From: Desulfosporosinus sp. Sb-LF
Lineage (GTDB): Bacteria; Bacillota; Desulfitobacteriia; Desulfitobacteriales; Desulfitobacteriaceae
Direction of reading: 5' to 3'
DNA length: 64,000 nt
Assembly (NCBI RefSeq): GCF_004766055.1
Contig: NZ_SPQR01000004.1
Coordinates: 124,001-188,000, forward strand
Of this stretch, positions 35,949 through 44,427 are shown piece by piece; within the stretch, counting starts at the first letter, position 1, and each line of letters begins with the position of its first letter. Below the pieces are notes generated by a model. The model did not search any database, was not told the DNA's origin, and was given only the letters and a program-made list of their open reading frames with translations. The translations under genes and the position numbers were made by a program.

Positions 35949-36708
35949 GGACATCCAGCCCCTTCCATATCTCCTGAAAAAATTGCTGGAACTTTGGCGC
36001 TTCCCGCGAGGATAAGGGTGTTCTATCATCCAAACTTAAGTCGATTTCATAGATGTTTTTCACCGTACCGGGTCGCTTAGATAAGAGAACGACGCGGTCT
36101 GCCATGCTAATGCTCTCTGCAATGTCATGAGTGACAAGAAGAGCGGTTTTGTTCTCTTTTTTGATGATGGCATAGATATCATCATTGACCACAAGTCGTG
36201 TCTGATAATCCAGTGCCGAAAAGGCCTCATCTAAAAGAAGGATTTGCGGATTAGTGACAAGGGTTCGTATAAGGGCGACTCGTTGTCTCATCCCGCCTGA
36301 AAGCTGGTTCGGATATTTGTTTCTGAATTCGTAAAGTCCATACGTCTTAAGGAGTTCCATGGCACGTTCCTTTGCTTCAGTTGTCACTTCTCTTCTAATT
36401 TCGAGTCCGAGCATGACATTTTGAAAAATGGTTCTCCAATCAAAAAGATGGTCCTTTTGCAACATGTACCCGATCTTTCGAGATGTCCCCGTGACCTTCT
36501 CACCACTAAGCAAGACGGTCCCGGAGGTTGGGGCCAGTAACCCAGATATGATCGATAACAAGGTGGATTTGCCGCATCCGCTTGGACCGACAATGCTTAC
36601 AAACTCTCCTTCACGAATCGAAAAGTTGATATTATCAAGAGCCGTTATCTCCCCATTGAGGGATTGATAGTTCATTCCTACATCATGTATCTCAAGAAGC
36701 TGGTTCAA
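35941..36708 (-). CDS. ABC transporter ATP-binding protein, NitT/TauT family
   Basis: A complete ATPase: Walker A GPSGCGKSTLLSIISG, Q-loop YMLQKDHLFDWR, signature LSGGMRQRVALIRTL, Walker B LLLDEAFSALD (Ala in place of the usual Pro after the catalytic Glu) and H-loop LLVTHDIAESI. TTG 36708 is chosen because AAGGGGGGAG ends about five bases before it; the ATG at 36729 precedes that site and would include it in the coding region. It is first in its operon, followed by permease and binding protein. Confidence 0.92.
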   Translation of the reverse strand: MNQLLEIHDVGMNYQSLNGEITALDNINFSIREGEFVSIVGPSGCGKSTLLSIISGLLAPTSGTVLLSGEKVTGTSRKIGYMLQKDHLFDWRTIFQNVMLGLEIRREVTTEAKERAMELLKTYGLYEFRNKYPNQLSGGMRQRVALIRTLVTNPQILLLDEAFSALDYQTRLVVNDDIYAIIKKENKTALLVTHDIAESISMADRVVLLSKRPGTVKNIYEIDLSLDDRTPLSSREAPKFQQFFQEIWKGLDVHV

Positions 36709-36764
36709 TGGCACTCCCCCCTTAGGCATCTTATCTATTTAATAGTCTATTAAAGGATGTATTC

Positions 36765-36914
36765 ATGGGTGAGGAATACGAAAATTTACCAAATTCGCAT
36801 GACAGCGCGTAGTTGCAATGTCTAAGAAAATTATGTGATGCCCCAGAAATATATGGCGTGAACATTACTTATAAAGAAGTATTCAAAATGCTAAACTTAT
36901 CTAATGATGAGTAG
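36765..36914 (+). pseudogene. Small ORF with an in-frame amber codon, unrecognised
   Basis: After an AAAGGA site nine bases upstream, ATG 36765 opens MGEEYENLPNSHDSA, then TAG, then 33 further codons in the same frame (LQCLRKLCDAPEIYGVN, then ITYKEVFKMLNLSNDE) to TAG 36914. The second part is well formed. It may be the remnant of a longer gene. UAG readthrough is a remote alternative, because relatives of the presumed host use pyrrolysine. No family is recognised. Confidence 0.3.
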
Positions 36915-36933
36915 CTTAGACTAAGTGCATATG

Positions 36934-36979
36934 GAAAACAGAACAGCCGTAGACTTTTCAAAGTCACGGCTGTTCTGTT
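36934..36979 (-). terminator. Terminator after patB
   Basis: AACAGAACAGCCGT pairs with ACGGCTGTTCTGTT, with an inner GACTTT/AAAGTC arm, followed by TTTTCC on the minus strand. It closes the molybdenum hydroxylase-patB run. Confidence 0.85.
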
Positions 36980-37073
36980 GTAGAAAATCATCAGTATTAT
37001 ATTATTCTTTTACTATTGGGCCAAGTTCTAGATTAAACATTTAAAGTTCCTAGATAGAAATCAGGAATCTAAT

Positions 37074-38249
37074 CTAGTCCAACTCTATAACCGCTGTTTT
37101 TAAGCGCTGTAATCCTTCTTCTATCACTGAGCGGGAACAACCCAAATTGAGCCGCGCAAAGCCTTCTCCTCCAGGTCCAAATAGGTAACCGGCATTTAAG
37201 CCTACCCCCGCCTTATGTACTAGGAATTTCTGTAATTCCTTCGGTTCCATCCCCAATGCCCTAAAATCAAGCCACATCAGGTAGGTTCCTTCAGGTCGGA
37301 TCGCCTGAATCTGGGGCAGCTCTCGGGCAAGGAAGGATACTAAAAACTCTTCGTTTCCCTTCAAATAGTGCATTAGCTGTTCCAGCCAATCCCAGCCATG
37401 ACGATAGGCTGCTTCCATTGCCGTTATGCCGAACACATTAGGATGATGAATTCCGGTCAAATCTAGTGATGCTTGATAGCTCTGTCGAAGCGTGGAATTC
37501 GGAATAATCAAGTTCGAGGTTTGCAAACCAGCTAGGTTGAACGTCTTGCTAGGGGCTGTGCAAACAATCGATTGCTCGGCCAATTCTGGAGATAGAGAGG
37601 CGAAGGGAATATGTCGATAACCCTCATAGATAAGATCACCATGAATTTCGTCAGAAATGACTAGGACATCCTGAGCTACGCAAAGTTTTCCTAAGCGTTC
37701 CAGTTCTCCTCGTCCCCACACTCGCCCAACAGGATTGTGCGGGTTGCAAAGAATCATCATCTTAACACCACTTGTAAACTTCTCTTCCAAGTCCACAAAA
37801 TCCATGGTGTACCGACCGTCTTCCAAGATTAGCTGGCTATTCACAACCTCACGGCCATGATTTTTTATCGCCTGAAAGAAAGGCGGATAAACTGGGGATT
37901 GAATAAGAACTTTATCCCCAGGCTTAGTTAAACTCCGTACTAATTCATTTAATGCTGGAACAATTCCGGGGCTGAATGTAATCCAGTCTTTTTGGATCAC
38001 CCAACCATGCCTCTTCTGAGTCCAATCAATGAGCGCCAGGTAATATTCGTCCGTTCCGTCTGAATAACCGTATATTCCATGCTTCGCACGGTTCACCAAT
38101 GCCTCAATCACGTCATCTGGGGCAGGAAAATCCATATCAGCGACCCACATCGGCAAAATGTCTTCGCGACCAAAAAACCGTTGATTAAAATCCCATTTTA
38201 TGGAACCAGTGTCTTTCCTGTCGGTTATTTGGTCAAAATCGTAGCGCAT
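37074..38249 (-). CDS. MalY/PatB-type PLP-dependent C-S lyase/aminotransferase
   Basis: This is a 391-residue class I/II aminotransferase-fold enzyme. The PLP lysine is in CTAPSKTFNLAGLQTSN (about 238), with NPHNPVGRVW and SDEIHGDLIY upstream and the Arg that binds substrate carboxyl near the C-terminus (FARLNLGCSRSVIEEGL). The N-terminal WVADMDFPAPDDVIEAL is typical of the PatB/MalY subgroup, which cleaves cystathionine or cysteine conjugates. It follows the hydroxylase small subunit by 61 bases and may be cotranscribed. Confidence 0.9.
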   Translation of the reverse strand: MRYDFDQITDRKDTGSIKWDFNQRFFGREDILPMWVADMDFPAPDDVIEALVNRAKHGIYGYSDGTDEYYLALIDWTQKRHGWVIQKDWITFSPGIVPALNELVRSLTKPGDKVLIQSPVYPPFFQAIKNHGREVVNSQLILEDGRYTMDFVDLEEKFTSGVKMMILCNPHNPVGRVWGRGELERLGKLCVAQDVLVISDEIHGDLIYEGYRHIPFASLSPELAEQSIVCTAPSKTFNLAGLQTSNLIIPNSTLRQSYQASLDLTGIHHPNVFGITAMEAAYRHGWDWLEQLMHYLKGNEEFLVSFLARELPQIQAIRPEGTYLMWLDFRALGMEPKELQKFLVHKAGVGLNAGYLFGPGGEGFARLNLGCSRSVIEEGLQRLKTAVIELD

Positions 38250-38310
38250 TGAATCTCTCCCATACTAATTATTTCTTCAAACTCTATAAAGTTCCTGTCA
38301 AACGTATGAT

Positions 38311-38769
38311 TCAAATGCCCTCAGAAGCAGCCTTTATCGCATGGACGATCTTGTTATAGCCAGTACATCGGCAGAGATTACCCGCTATAGAGAGCTTAAT
38401 TTCTTCTTCGGTTGGATGAGGATTTGCCATTAGTAAGGCTTTTGCGGACATGAGCATTCCCGGTGTACAGTAGCCACATTGAACTGCGATGTTATTAATA
38501 AAGGATTCCTGTAGTCTATCTAACTGTCCGTCCTTTTCCAGTGCTTCGATGGTAAGTATTTCCTTACCTCTGACTTGAGGTGCTAGGACAAGGCAAGAAT
38601 TAACCGCTTTTCCATTCATAATGACTGTGCAAGAGCCGCACTCTCCTTCACTACATCCTTCTTTTGTCCCCGTTAGTCCTAGTTCCTCTCTCAACAAATC
38701 AACTAATCTCATGGTTGGACGAATATCCATCGTATGCTCTTTTCCGTTAACCGTAAACTCTATAAGCAT
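38311..38769 (-). CDS. [2Fe-2S] subunit of a xanthine dehydrogenase-family hydroxylase
   Basis: This 152-residue protein carries both iron-sulfur clusters of the family: the plant-type ferredoxin motif CSEGECGSCTVIMNGKAVNSC (about 38-58) and the CGYCTPGM...CRCTG motif (about 98-138). It passes electrons from the molybdenum site onward. It lies 18 bases after the large subunit. No FAD-binding middle subunit is present next to it, so electrons must go to another acceptor or to a FAD subunit encoded elsewhere. Confidence 0.95.
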   Translation of the reverse strand: MLIEFTVNGKEHTMDIRPTMRLVDLLREELGLTGTKEGCSEGECGSCTVIMNGKAVNSCLVLAPQVRGKEILTIEALEKDGQLDRLQESFINNIAVQCGYCTPGMLMSAKALLMANPHPTEEEIKLSIAGNLCRCTGYNKIVHAIKAASEGI

Positions 38770-38787
38770 AACTTTTCCACCCTTATC

Positions 38788-41064
38788 TTAAACTATTTCG
38801 ACTTCTAAAGACTGATCGGCTATTAAGGCAGTCAATATTTTTTCTGGTGTCAGTGGCATGATTGATAAGGCTGTCCCAAGAGCATTGTTTACAGCATTGA
38901 TCACAGCAGCAGCAACAGGAACGAAGGCTATTTCCCCCACACTTTTGGCACCGAAGGGACCTTCATCTCCTCCTTGTTCAATCAAAAACGTTTTGACTGT
39001 GGGCATATCAGGAGCATTAATCACATGATAGTTTTTGAAACTGCTGTTCAGGATACTGCCGTCTCTACCTACCCTTACTTCTTCAAATAAGGCGTAGCCT
39101 ATCCCCATCTGAACGCCCCCCTGAATCTGTCCTTCGACCATTCCAGGATTTATTGCTTTTCCAATATCATGAACTGCCAGATAATCTGTAACACTGACCT
39201 TGCCAGTCTTTGTGTCAACCTCGACCTCGGCGAAATGTACGGCATATACACCCGGATTAGACGACCCATGATAGGTATGCGTAATCACGATGTCGGTATC
39301 ATCCATGATTTTAGCGGTCGTCGCAATTTCACGGTAACTTAGGGCATGTTGTTCATTTCCAATAACCAATACTTTTCCGTCTTCTGCCTTTAAAGACAGT
39401 TTAGGCTTCTGCATAATAAGGGATGCACATTCCAATAGTTTCTCTTTAACCATCTTAGCTACTTCATAGGCACAGGCACCACAAATATAGGTAACTCTAC
39501 TCCCATAAGAACCAAAATCATAAGGTCCATAGTCTGTATCTGCTTCTAAAACGGTAATGTAACTTGGATCAAGATCTAATACCTCGGCGGCAATCTGTTT
39601 CATCGAAGTAATCGTTCCACAGCCAATATCATGTAGACCAGTATTCAAAATGAAACTGCCATCCTCATTCATTTTCAGGGTCATGGTGCTATGTTCAGGA
39701 AAACCGCCGTACATACCATTTTTATGGGCTGCGCAGGCAAATCCTATCCCCCGGCGATACCTACCGTCACCCGGATCCCTCTTATATCGGTTGCTCCAAC
39801 CAAACGTTTCAGCCCCTTTTTTCAAACACTCAATTACCTGAGCATTTCCCAGTGAAAAGTGGGAAGCTTTATCAATATCATAGGGATGAACAAGATTCTT
39901 GAGTCTGAATTCTACAGGGTCCAACATCAACCTTTTGGCTACAGCATCCATATGGATTTCCAGAGCAGTCATTATTTCAGGAGCACCCCACCCTCTTGCC
40001 CCACCTCCAACCGGTGTATTGGTATATACAATCCTTCCATGATGTTTGTAATAAGGGATTCTATATAATCTCGATGTTTTCTTGGACATTGCAAAAGCAT
40101 TGTCCACAGAACTGGTAGCGTAGGCTCCAGCATCTATAACGCTATCAACCTTGCAATCGACCAGTATTCCACCTTTTGTGACACTTGTTCGTATACTAGT
40201 ACTCGTTGCAGGTCTCGTCATAGTAGCGATAATGCTTTCTTCCCTATTAAACATTAATTTGACAGGACGTCTAACCGCCTTGGCTAAAAAAGCGGTAATC
40301 GGCTCAATGATCGCTTCTTGTCTTCCGCCGAAAGAACCTCCAGTGGGCATTTTGATGACTCTTACTTTGTTATAGCTCAATTCCAGCAAATCCGCGACAA
40401 TTGTTCTAACGCCAAAAGCCCCTTGACAAGCAGCCCAGATGGTAAGCTTTCCAGAACTGTTGTAGTCTGCCACACAGACATGGGTTTCCAGCGCTGCATG
40501 ATGCACTTTTTGAGTAACGGTCGAGGTCTCCACAAAGATGTTCTCATTAAATATTGGAGTCTTTTCTCCTAGTTCGTAAGTAAACTGATGGATCAAATTC
40601 CCGTTTGGATGTATTTTCGTTTGATAATCCAGTAGAGCTTCCTCTGGAGTACTCAGAACAGGTAGTACATCGTAATCCACTCTAATCAGGGAAACGGCTT
40701 CCTTGGCAATTTCTAGGGTGGTAGCTACCACCGCAGCAACTCGATCTCCTGCAAATCGTACCTTTTCAGTAAAAAGGCGCTCATCCTCCGTACAAAATTC
40801 TTGATTAGGAACAATCCGATAGCGACTGTAAGGTTTGTTTGGGGTATTTATATGCGTAAAAACTCCTATAACTCCAGGAAGCGCTTTCGCTCTGCTTGTA
40901 TCAAGTTTCGTAATTAGCCCGTGGGCAATTGGACTTAATAGCAATTTTGCATACAACATATTGGGCAATTTCATATCACTAACATACACCAATTCTCCCC
41001 TCACCTTTTGAGTCGCATCATGAATTGGAAATGTTTTTCCGACATATTTCAAATCCTTGTTCAA
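38788..41064 (-). CDS. Molybdopterin-binding large subunit of a xanthine dehydrogenase-family hydroxylase
   Basis: This protein of about 758 residues has the two aldehyde oxidase/xanthine dehydrogenase domains: the a/b hammerhead near the N-terminus (GKTFPIHDATQKVRGELVYVSDMKLP) and the molybdopterin domain with TGGSFGGRQE (about 235) and GGARGWGAPE (about 350). The catalytic Glu region near the C-terminus is PFGAKSVGEIAFVPVAAA. The substrate is unknown; purines or aldehydes are typical. TTG 41064 fits the GGGAGTG site better than the GTG at 41073. A terminator separates it from the Mop-like gene upstream. Confidence 0.9.
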   Translation of the reverse strand: MNKDLKYVGKTFPIHDATQKVRGELVYVSDMKLPNMLYAKLLLSPIAHGLITKLDTSRAKALPGVIGVFTHINTPNKPYSRYRIVPNQEFCTEDERLFTEKVRFAGDRVAAVVATTLEIAKEAVSLIRVDYDVLPVLSTPEEALLDYQTKIHPNGNLIHQFTYELGEKTPIFNENIFVETSTVTQKVHHAALETHVCVADYNSSGKLTIWAACQGAFGVRTIVADLLELSYNKVRVIKMPTGGSFGGRQEAIIEPITAFLAKAVRRPVKLMFNREESIIATMTRPATSTSIRTSVTKGGILVDCKVDSVIDAGAYATSSVDNAFAMSKKTSRLYRIPYYKHHGRIVYTNTPVGGGARGWGAPEIMTALEIHMDAVAKRLMLDPVEFRLKNLVHPYDIDKASHFSLGNAQVIECLKKGAETFGWSNRYKRDPGDGRYRRGIGFACAAHKNGMYGGFPEHSTMTLKMNEDGSFILNTGLHDIGCGTITSMKQIAAEVLDLDPSYITVLEADTDYGPYDFGSYGSRVTYICGACAYEVAKMVKEKLLECASLIMQKPKLSLKAEDGKVLVIGNEQHALSYREIATTAKIMDDTDIVITHTYHGSSNPGVYAVHFAEVEVDTKTGKVSVTDYLAVHDIGKAINPGMVEGQIQGGVQMGIGYALFEEVRVGRDGSILNSSFKNYHVINAPDMPTVKTFLIEQGGDEGPFGAKSVGEIAFVPVAAAVINAVNNALGTALSIMPLTPEKILTALIADQSLEVEIV

Positions 41065-41221
41065 AATCTTCACTCCCGTGCCTTATTCACACATCTTCGA
41101 GCAATCATCTGAATTCATATCTAATTATATTGGTAATTATAGCATTAATTGAACCTAAAAAGTTTACGAGAATTTGACATTGCCAAGAATCGACCCGATG
41201 TGTAGATTAACGTAGAAGGTG

Positions 41222-41268
41222 AAAAAAAATCGGGTAGGTAATTCATAGAATACAGAATTACCTACCCG
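41222..41268 (-). terminator. Terminator after the Mop-like gene
   Basis: CGGGTAGGTAATTC pairs perfectly with GAATTACCTACCCG around a 10-nt loop, followed by eight T on the minus strand. It lies 30 bases past the Mop stop and insulates the hydroxylase genes downstream. Confidence 0.92.
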
Positions 41269-41298
41269 TTTTACTAAGTTTGAATAGAATAATACTAA

Positions 41299-41517
41299 TT
41301 AGTGTTTTACAAATACCACGTTTATAGCTTTGATTAGAGCTTCTACTGTATCTCCTTCTTTAAAACCAGCGTCTTCGAGGCTTTCCCGCGTCATCACGGA
41401 CGCGACTTCGGGGGCATTGTTTCAACCCTCAACACTCATTTTGACCAAGGCCATAAGCTCATCGGTCTTGATTTCTTCAATGACACCATAAATCTTGTTT
41501 CTTACTCCAGCTTCCAT
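41299..41517 (-). CDS. Molbindin-like (Mop/TOBE) protein with in-frame UGA, candidate selenoprotein
   Basis: ATG 41517 has an ideal AAGGAGGTG site. The frame reads MEAGVRNKIYGVIEEIK, then LMALVKMSVEG, then UGA (codon 32, 41422-41424), then 40 codons beginning NNAPEVASVMTRESLED and ending VEALIKAINVVFVKH. Both halves form one Mop domain, the small molybdate/molybdopterin-binding fold of molbindins. Just after the UGA is a stem-loop with bacterial SECIS geometry. Selenocysteine at residue 32 is therefore plausible; a nonsense mutation or base error is the alternative. The gene lies between the surface protein gene and a molybdenum hydroxylase and has its own terminator. Confidence 0.7.
41387..41404 (-). 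promoter_or_regulatory. Candidate bacterial SECIS stem-loop
   Basis: On the mRNA, CGCGUC pairs perfectly with GACGCG around the 6-nt loop CGUGAU. The stem starts 17 nt after the in-frame UGA, placing the apical loop 23 nt downstream with a G at its second position. Bacterial SECIS elements typically have the loop about 16-37 nt away with a G in its first two positions. Confidence 0.55.
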
Positions 41518-41599
41518 TTATAGCACCTCCTTCGATTTCCCAGTTATTGTTAGCTAAAATGCCCAAAATAATACTGGGAAATGAAGAATACGACTAACA

Positions 41600-43825
41600 T
41601 CAACTACGCCAGGTCAGTGCCCTATAGAGAGCAATTGCGGCTTCGCCACGGTTTACTGCTTCTTGAGGACCCAGCACCTGCCCCTCTACTTTGAGTATGC
41701 CAGTGCCGCTCGCAAGGGCAATATAACCTAAAGCATCTGGGCTAATTTGCGCAGCATCCTGGAAATTGACTTTATAAATCCCGTCGAGTTCAGCTAACTT
41801 ATTTAATTGAATATAACGAAGCAAGACTTTAGCCAAAAGTTCACGATTGACCGGATCTCCAGGCTGAAGGTCTTCCTTTAACCATCCTTGTTCCTTGGCT
41901 TTGGTCAAGATTTCAATCTCTGTAAGACCAGTATTTCCCCATAAACCTGACCTGCTAAGATACATCGCACGTAACAGCGAACTAATGCTCATGTTCTCAG
42001 AAGGTTTAAAACTATCACCAAAATCACCGAATAATCCTGCTTCCCCCAGTGCTGCTAGCTCTTGGACTCCGTTAACCCCCGCCAGATCCGTAAAAAAATA
42101 GGGTTTTGGTCCTTTCTCTAGGGGTTGCCCCTGGTAATCAAGCATTTCGCCGCACTTAGCATCGATTATGTTGGAGAGTGGAAGACTACGGTCTAGCGCA
42201 ACAGGAAGATAAACCAAACGTAAACTCCCTGGCAAGCCATTGGAATAGATGCGGACATAAACCAACGATAGAGGGCGCGCCTTCAGAAAGGACGCTACAG
42301 CCGTATCTTTACTGAGAATTCCGGAAACATCCGGCAAATCAAAATCTGACCAATTGAGTTCATAACCGGTGAGCAAGCCCGTCACAGGATCGACATTGAC
42401 AGTCATGCCATTATTCGGGAAATCAACATCATTGGCCACTCTATGATATGAAAACGATTGTATGTTCCTCGGTTCAGGGCTCATTTTACCATCGGAGTTA
42501 TTTTCGGGGTCCAAAGCCACTTGGCTAAACCGGTCGGACTGGACCCTTTTGAGGAACTCCTCGGCTAACTTTTGCGCTGCAACCCGGTCGAGTTTAGCCT
42601 CAGTCTTCCCGGATGGCTGATAAGATATATTAAAACCAAGCAACTCACCGCTTGAGGCACTGACCCTAGCACTAAGGAATTGAGCCTTTCCTTCCCCTGT
42701 TTCAGACCCAGTGTTGTTCCAGTCAAAACTCCAGACGCGTTTATCCGCACTTCGCCAGTCAACACCCAAATTAGCGCTGCGTAGTATTAGGTTATCGGGT
42801 ATCCCAATCCAACGCTGTACTGCAGCAATCCCCTCGTCTCTTTTAAGGAGCTTGGCAGTACGTTCTACTTCTTGTTGTTCCTGTGGAGTCAGGACGATTG
42901 TCCCATTTGAGATTGAGCCAGCCCGGTCCTCTTTAGCACTGCCCATTCCACCACTCATTGTAAAATCAGTTGACAGCCAATCTCCCGGAGCAACCTGAAG
43001 TGGTTTCCCCGTGAAGGCATCGATCGCTCCCCCGCTTTGGCCTGTTAATTGGTAAACAAGTTTAACTTCTTGTTTTTGGCCAGCAACCAGCGGTTTATAG
43101 GAAGCTGGAACCCAGTATTCAAGTTTGAAAAAGGGTGCTACTGCGAAAGTTTGTTGAGCCTGGTCGACGTTGACCACGTCCTTAGGCTCGGGCGCTTTCA
43201 CGTCACTCCAATTAAAGTTATAAGAAGTGATGTGCCCATCGATGCTAGACACTTGTAAATTCACACCATTACTCAGAAAAGGCAAGTCGTTAATGAGTCT
43301 TTGATATTGAAACGAATAATTAATATGGCTGTAATTACTCACTGGCACTAGCATTTGATCACTTGGAAGAAGCCGTACTTGTTTAGCTCGTTCGCCCAAC
43401 AGACGAGTCAGTAAAGCGTCACTTATTTCCTGAGCACGAAGTTTTGTAATCGTTGGATTTTCCCCGTTTTTACTCGCTTGTTGAACATCTTTCCAATAGT
43501 TTATACTCAAAATATCACCGTTTGCGGCACTAACCTCAGCCGCAAAATCCCCTGGACTTTGCGCCGTACCATTCCAGTGTAGAGACCATACTTGGCGATC
43601 ATCGTTGGTATTGTAGGTAGAATTAAAATCAGTGTATTCATTAGGCACGTCAAAGTTGGTTTTCACGATTTGAATCGCTTTTTCTAACGTGATTTCAGGC
43701 ACGGCTAAAACCTGAGTCGTTGGCGATGAACTGCTTTCTCCCGCTAGGGCTGTCACAGTAATCATCTGCATAAGCAACAGAGCAACTCCCATCACAGCTA
43801 AGATACGGCGCCAATTCTTCTGCAT
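41600..43825 (-). CDS. YcdB/YcdC-repeat surface protein with C-terminal SLH-like domains
   Basis: This is a secreted protein of about 741 residues with a cleavable signal peptide (RRILAVMGVALLLMQMITVTALAGE). Two YcdB/YcdC (PepSY-like) repeats are visible, each with a DRQVWSLHW- or DKRVWSFDWN-type block and a following INYSFQYQR- or IQSFSYHR-type strand. The last 170 residues form SLH-like modules (NFQDAAQISPDALGYIALASGTGIL, NRGEAAIALYRAL) that would bind the cell wall. The role is unknown; PepSY-like domains often inhibit or guide proteases. The start at 43825 follows GGTGGAGG. Confidence 0.87.
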   Translation of the reverse strand: MQKNWRRILAVMGVALLLMQMITVTALAGESSSSPTTQVLAVPEITLEKAIQIVKTNFDVPNEYTDFNSTYNTNDDRQVWSLHWNGTAQSPGDFAAEVSAANGDILSINYWKDVQQASKNGENPTITKLRAQEISDALLTRLLGERAKQVRLLPSDQMLVPVSNYSHINYSFQYQRLINDLPFLSNGVNLQVSSIDGHITSYNFNWSDVKAPEPKDVVNVDQAQQTFAVAPFFKLEYWVPASYKPLVAGQKQEVKLVYQLTGQSGGAIDAFTGKPLQVAPGDWLSTDFTMSGGMGSAKEDRAGSISNGTIVLTPQEQQEVERTAKLLKRDEGIAAVQRWIGIPDNLILRSANLGVDWRSADKRVWSFDWNNTGSETGEGKAQFLSARVSASSGELLGFNISYQPSGKTEAKLDRVAAQKLAEEFLKRVQSDRFSQVALDPENNSDGKMSPEPRNIQSFSYHRVANDVDFPNNGMTVNVDPVTGLLTGYELNWSDFDLPDVSGILSKDTAVASFLKARPLSLVYVRIYSNGLPGSLRLVYLPVALDRSLPLSNIIDAKCGEMLDYQGQPLEKGPKPYFFTDLAGVNGVQELAALGEAGLFGDFGDSFKPSENMSISSLLRAMYLSRSGLWGNTGLTEIEILTKAKEQGWLKEDLQPGDPVNRELLAKVLLRYIQLNKLAELDGIYKVNFQDAAQISPDALGYIALASGTGILKVEGQVLGPQEAVNRGEAAIALYRALTWRS

Positions 43826-43837
43826 GCAATCCTCCAC

Positions 43838-44208
43838 CTTTCTCTTTTCCTTATTCTTCCCTTCTCTATCAATAGTGTAAATCCTTCTATATGTGACCTC
43901 TTCATGATGTCCTTAGCCTAAATACTCCCAATAACCTCCTTCCAAACTTTATGCTTGTCCCTTTCCTCTTAGACTTGAGTGCTTCAATGGTTTCACTTAT
44001 TAATATAGACGCACTACGATACATTTTTCTGACGAAGATATTATCGACATCTATTTGCATTATCTGCACCCTTACTTTTCCAAAATTACAAATAAACCTT
44101 AAATATTAAGGTTTCAAAAAACAATATCAACTTGTTTAATATAGTTATTATCAATAATTATATTAAAGGAATGAAGTGCTCGTGTGAAAGAATCTAAAAC
44201 GGACTGAT
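43838..44208. other. Intergenic AT-rich stretch
   Basis: No gene is supported here. The main structure is a 21-bp palindrome, AAACCTTAA-ATA-TTAAGGTTT, at 44094-44114. Confidence 0.5.
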
Positions 44209-44385
44209 GTGAAAGCACTCCAAACCCGAGAATTTCTCGAAGCATCAGGGAATCTTAAACCCAGCCCGCTATGGTGAGTGATACAACGTGTTTCTGATAG
44301 TGCCTTTCATATTTGGTTAGTCATCTTAAGTTATCGAAAATCTATCACGTTAGCAGAAGCCTTTGTGTCCATTGTGGAAAGGTGA
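44209..44385 (+). pseudogene. Short degenerate ORF with an in-frame UGA, unrecognised
   Basis: From GTG 44209 the frame reads VKALQTREFLEASGNLKPSP, LW, then UGA (44275-44277), then VIQRVSDSAFHIWLVILSYR and on to a stop at 44385. Both halves look protein-like, but no ribosome site or SECIS-like hairpin is seen. It is most likely a gene fragment decaying in this 600-base gap. Confidence 0.25.
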
Positions 44386-44427
44386 TATTGTTTATGCAAT
44401 AAAAAGATTCTAAATCTGTTGATGAAT

